Shown here: piece after piece, positions 63,504-64,000 of the stretch
How positions within the stretch are numbered: the first letter of the stretch is position 1
Layout of the letters: each line of letters begins with the position of its first letter
Assembly (NCBI GenBank): GCA_938074045.1
Contig: CALJGI010000026.1
Span: 1-64,000, forward strand
Direction: 5' to 3'
Length of the DNA: 64,000 nt
Source: an uncultured Halieaceae bacterium
Lineage (GTDB): Bacteria > Pseudomonadota > Gammaproteobacteria > Pseudomonadales > Halieaceae
The notes under the pieces: generated by a model
Databases searched by the model: none
The model's input: only the letters and a program-made list of their open reading frames with translations
Told to the model about the DNA's origin: nothing
Program-made: the position numbers and the translations under genes

Positions 63504-64000
63504 ATGGTTGACGTACCCGAAGGCCTAGCAGGCGTGGTAATAGGCGAAACCAGCATCTCAAATGTCGATGGCGCCATTGGTGAACTCAGCTACCGCGGAG
63601 TATCGATCGAACAATTGGCAGACCGGCCTTTTCTACCGGTCGCCTGGCTGCTCTTGTTCGGCGACTTCCCTTCCGCGGATGAGGAGGCAGCACTTTCCGG
63701 GTTTCTGCGGGCACACCGCGAGCTTACACACGGCGAACAGGCCATGTTAGCTGCGGTCCCGACAACTACCCACCCCATGCTGATGTTGCAGGCGATGATC
63801 CCCCTACTCGACTTGACCATTCGTGCTGAACTGGGCGTACCGTTTGGTGGACTGGATGCGTACCACGGGCTGATTATCGCCGCGAAAATTCCAAGTCTTA
63901 TTGCAGGCTTTAGACACCTGGAAAACGGTGGAATCATCTCCACAGCAGACAGCGATGACAATATGCACCGCTACTTTTTGCGTAGCCTCCATGGACAGGA
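63504..64000 (+). CDS. Citrate synthase family protein, N-terminal part (cut by window edge)
   Basis: Open frame from the ATG at 63504 to the window end with no stop, about 165 residues. G-L-A-G-V-V-I-G-E-T-S-I-S-N-V-D and G-E-L-S-Y-R-G-V-S-I-E-Q-L are the start of citrate/2-methylcitrate synthases, condensing acetyl- or propionyl-CoA with oxaloacetate. AAAGGAA precedes the ATG. The catalytic His and Asp lie in the missing part, so which reaction is not decidable. Divergent LysR gene is a likely regulator. Confidence 0.85.
   Translation, partial: MVDVPEGLAGVVIGETSISNVDGAIGELSYRGVSIEQLADRPFLPVAWLLLFGDFPSADEEAALSGFLRAHRELTHGEQAMLAAVPTTTHPMLMLQAMIPLLDLTIRAELGVPFGGLDAYHGLIIAAKIPSLIAGFRHLENGGIISTADSDDNMHRYFLRSLHGQ

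Overview
The window looks like a chromosomal segment of a marine-type gammaproteobacterium of the broad Cellvibrionales/Halieaceae-Pseudomonas neighbourhood. The order aspS-yebC-ruvCAB-ybgC-tolQRAB-pal-cpoB-queE-queC-tRNA-Lys and the order proA-nadD-rsfS-rlmH-mrdA-rodA-mltB-rlpA-dacA-ybeD-lipB are the orders known from Pseudomonas. The abundance of TonB-receptor, short-chain dehydrogenase and sulfotransferase genes fits Halieaceae-like oligotrophs. No species is assigned.

Layout. (1) 1-17.4 kb is an accessory catabolic block: MFS end, SDR, AraC regulator, Ldh2-type dehydrogenase, exported DUF3604 protein, two MFS carriers, a second Ldh2 dehydrogenase, TPR-sulfotransferase, TonB-dependent receptor, PLP decarboxylase, class III aminotransferase and a divergent LuxR-type regulator. 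(2) 17.4-17.9 kb is a junction: an A+T-rich stretch with a remnant that reads like the last 40 residues of a tyrosine recombinase, then a complete tRNA-Lys(UUU). This suggests that block 1 is an old island inserted at the tRNA 3' end. (3) 18-30.4 kb is core: queuosine genes, Tol-Pal, Ruv, YebC, aspS, a zinc-ribbon protein and an HU-type protein, all on the minus strand. (4) 30.7-35.2 kb on the plus strand: proS, a lytic transglycosylase, a PpiC-type isomerase and a HupE/UreJ-like membrane protein. (5) 35.2-39 kb: a polyamine-type locus with SpuC-like aminotransferase, a second LuxR regulator and a glutamine-synthetase-like ligase. (6) 39-51.4 kb is mixed metabolism: exported D-2-hydroxyacid dehydrogenase, desaturase plus TetR, glutathione peroxidase, prfC, DapB-like protein, molybdopterin oxidoreductase, TesB, Fe-alcohol dehydrogenase, thioesterase and metallophosphatase. 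(7) 51.5-61.5 kb: the lipB-to-proA envelope and cell-shape cluster on the minus strand. (8) 61.5-64 kb: bfd and bfr with a Fur-box-like site, then a LysR regulator divergent from a truncated citrate-synthase-family gene.

The most interesting signal is a recurring palindrome, TACCC-N5/6-GGGT(A/G). It lies about 60-100 bases upstream of four operon heads in block 1 (aminotransferase-decarboxylase; TonB receptor-sulfotransferase; Ldh2-MFS-MFS-DUF3604; Ldh2-AraC) and of both divergent promoters in block 5. Both LuxR-type genes lie directly beside copies. I infer one regulon, or two sister regulons, in which related LuxR solos bind this site and control uptake, oxidation, transamination and ligation of an unidentified amine- or amino-acid-like compound.
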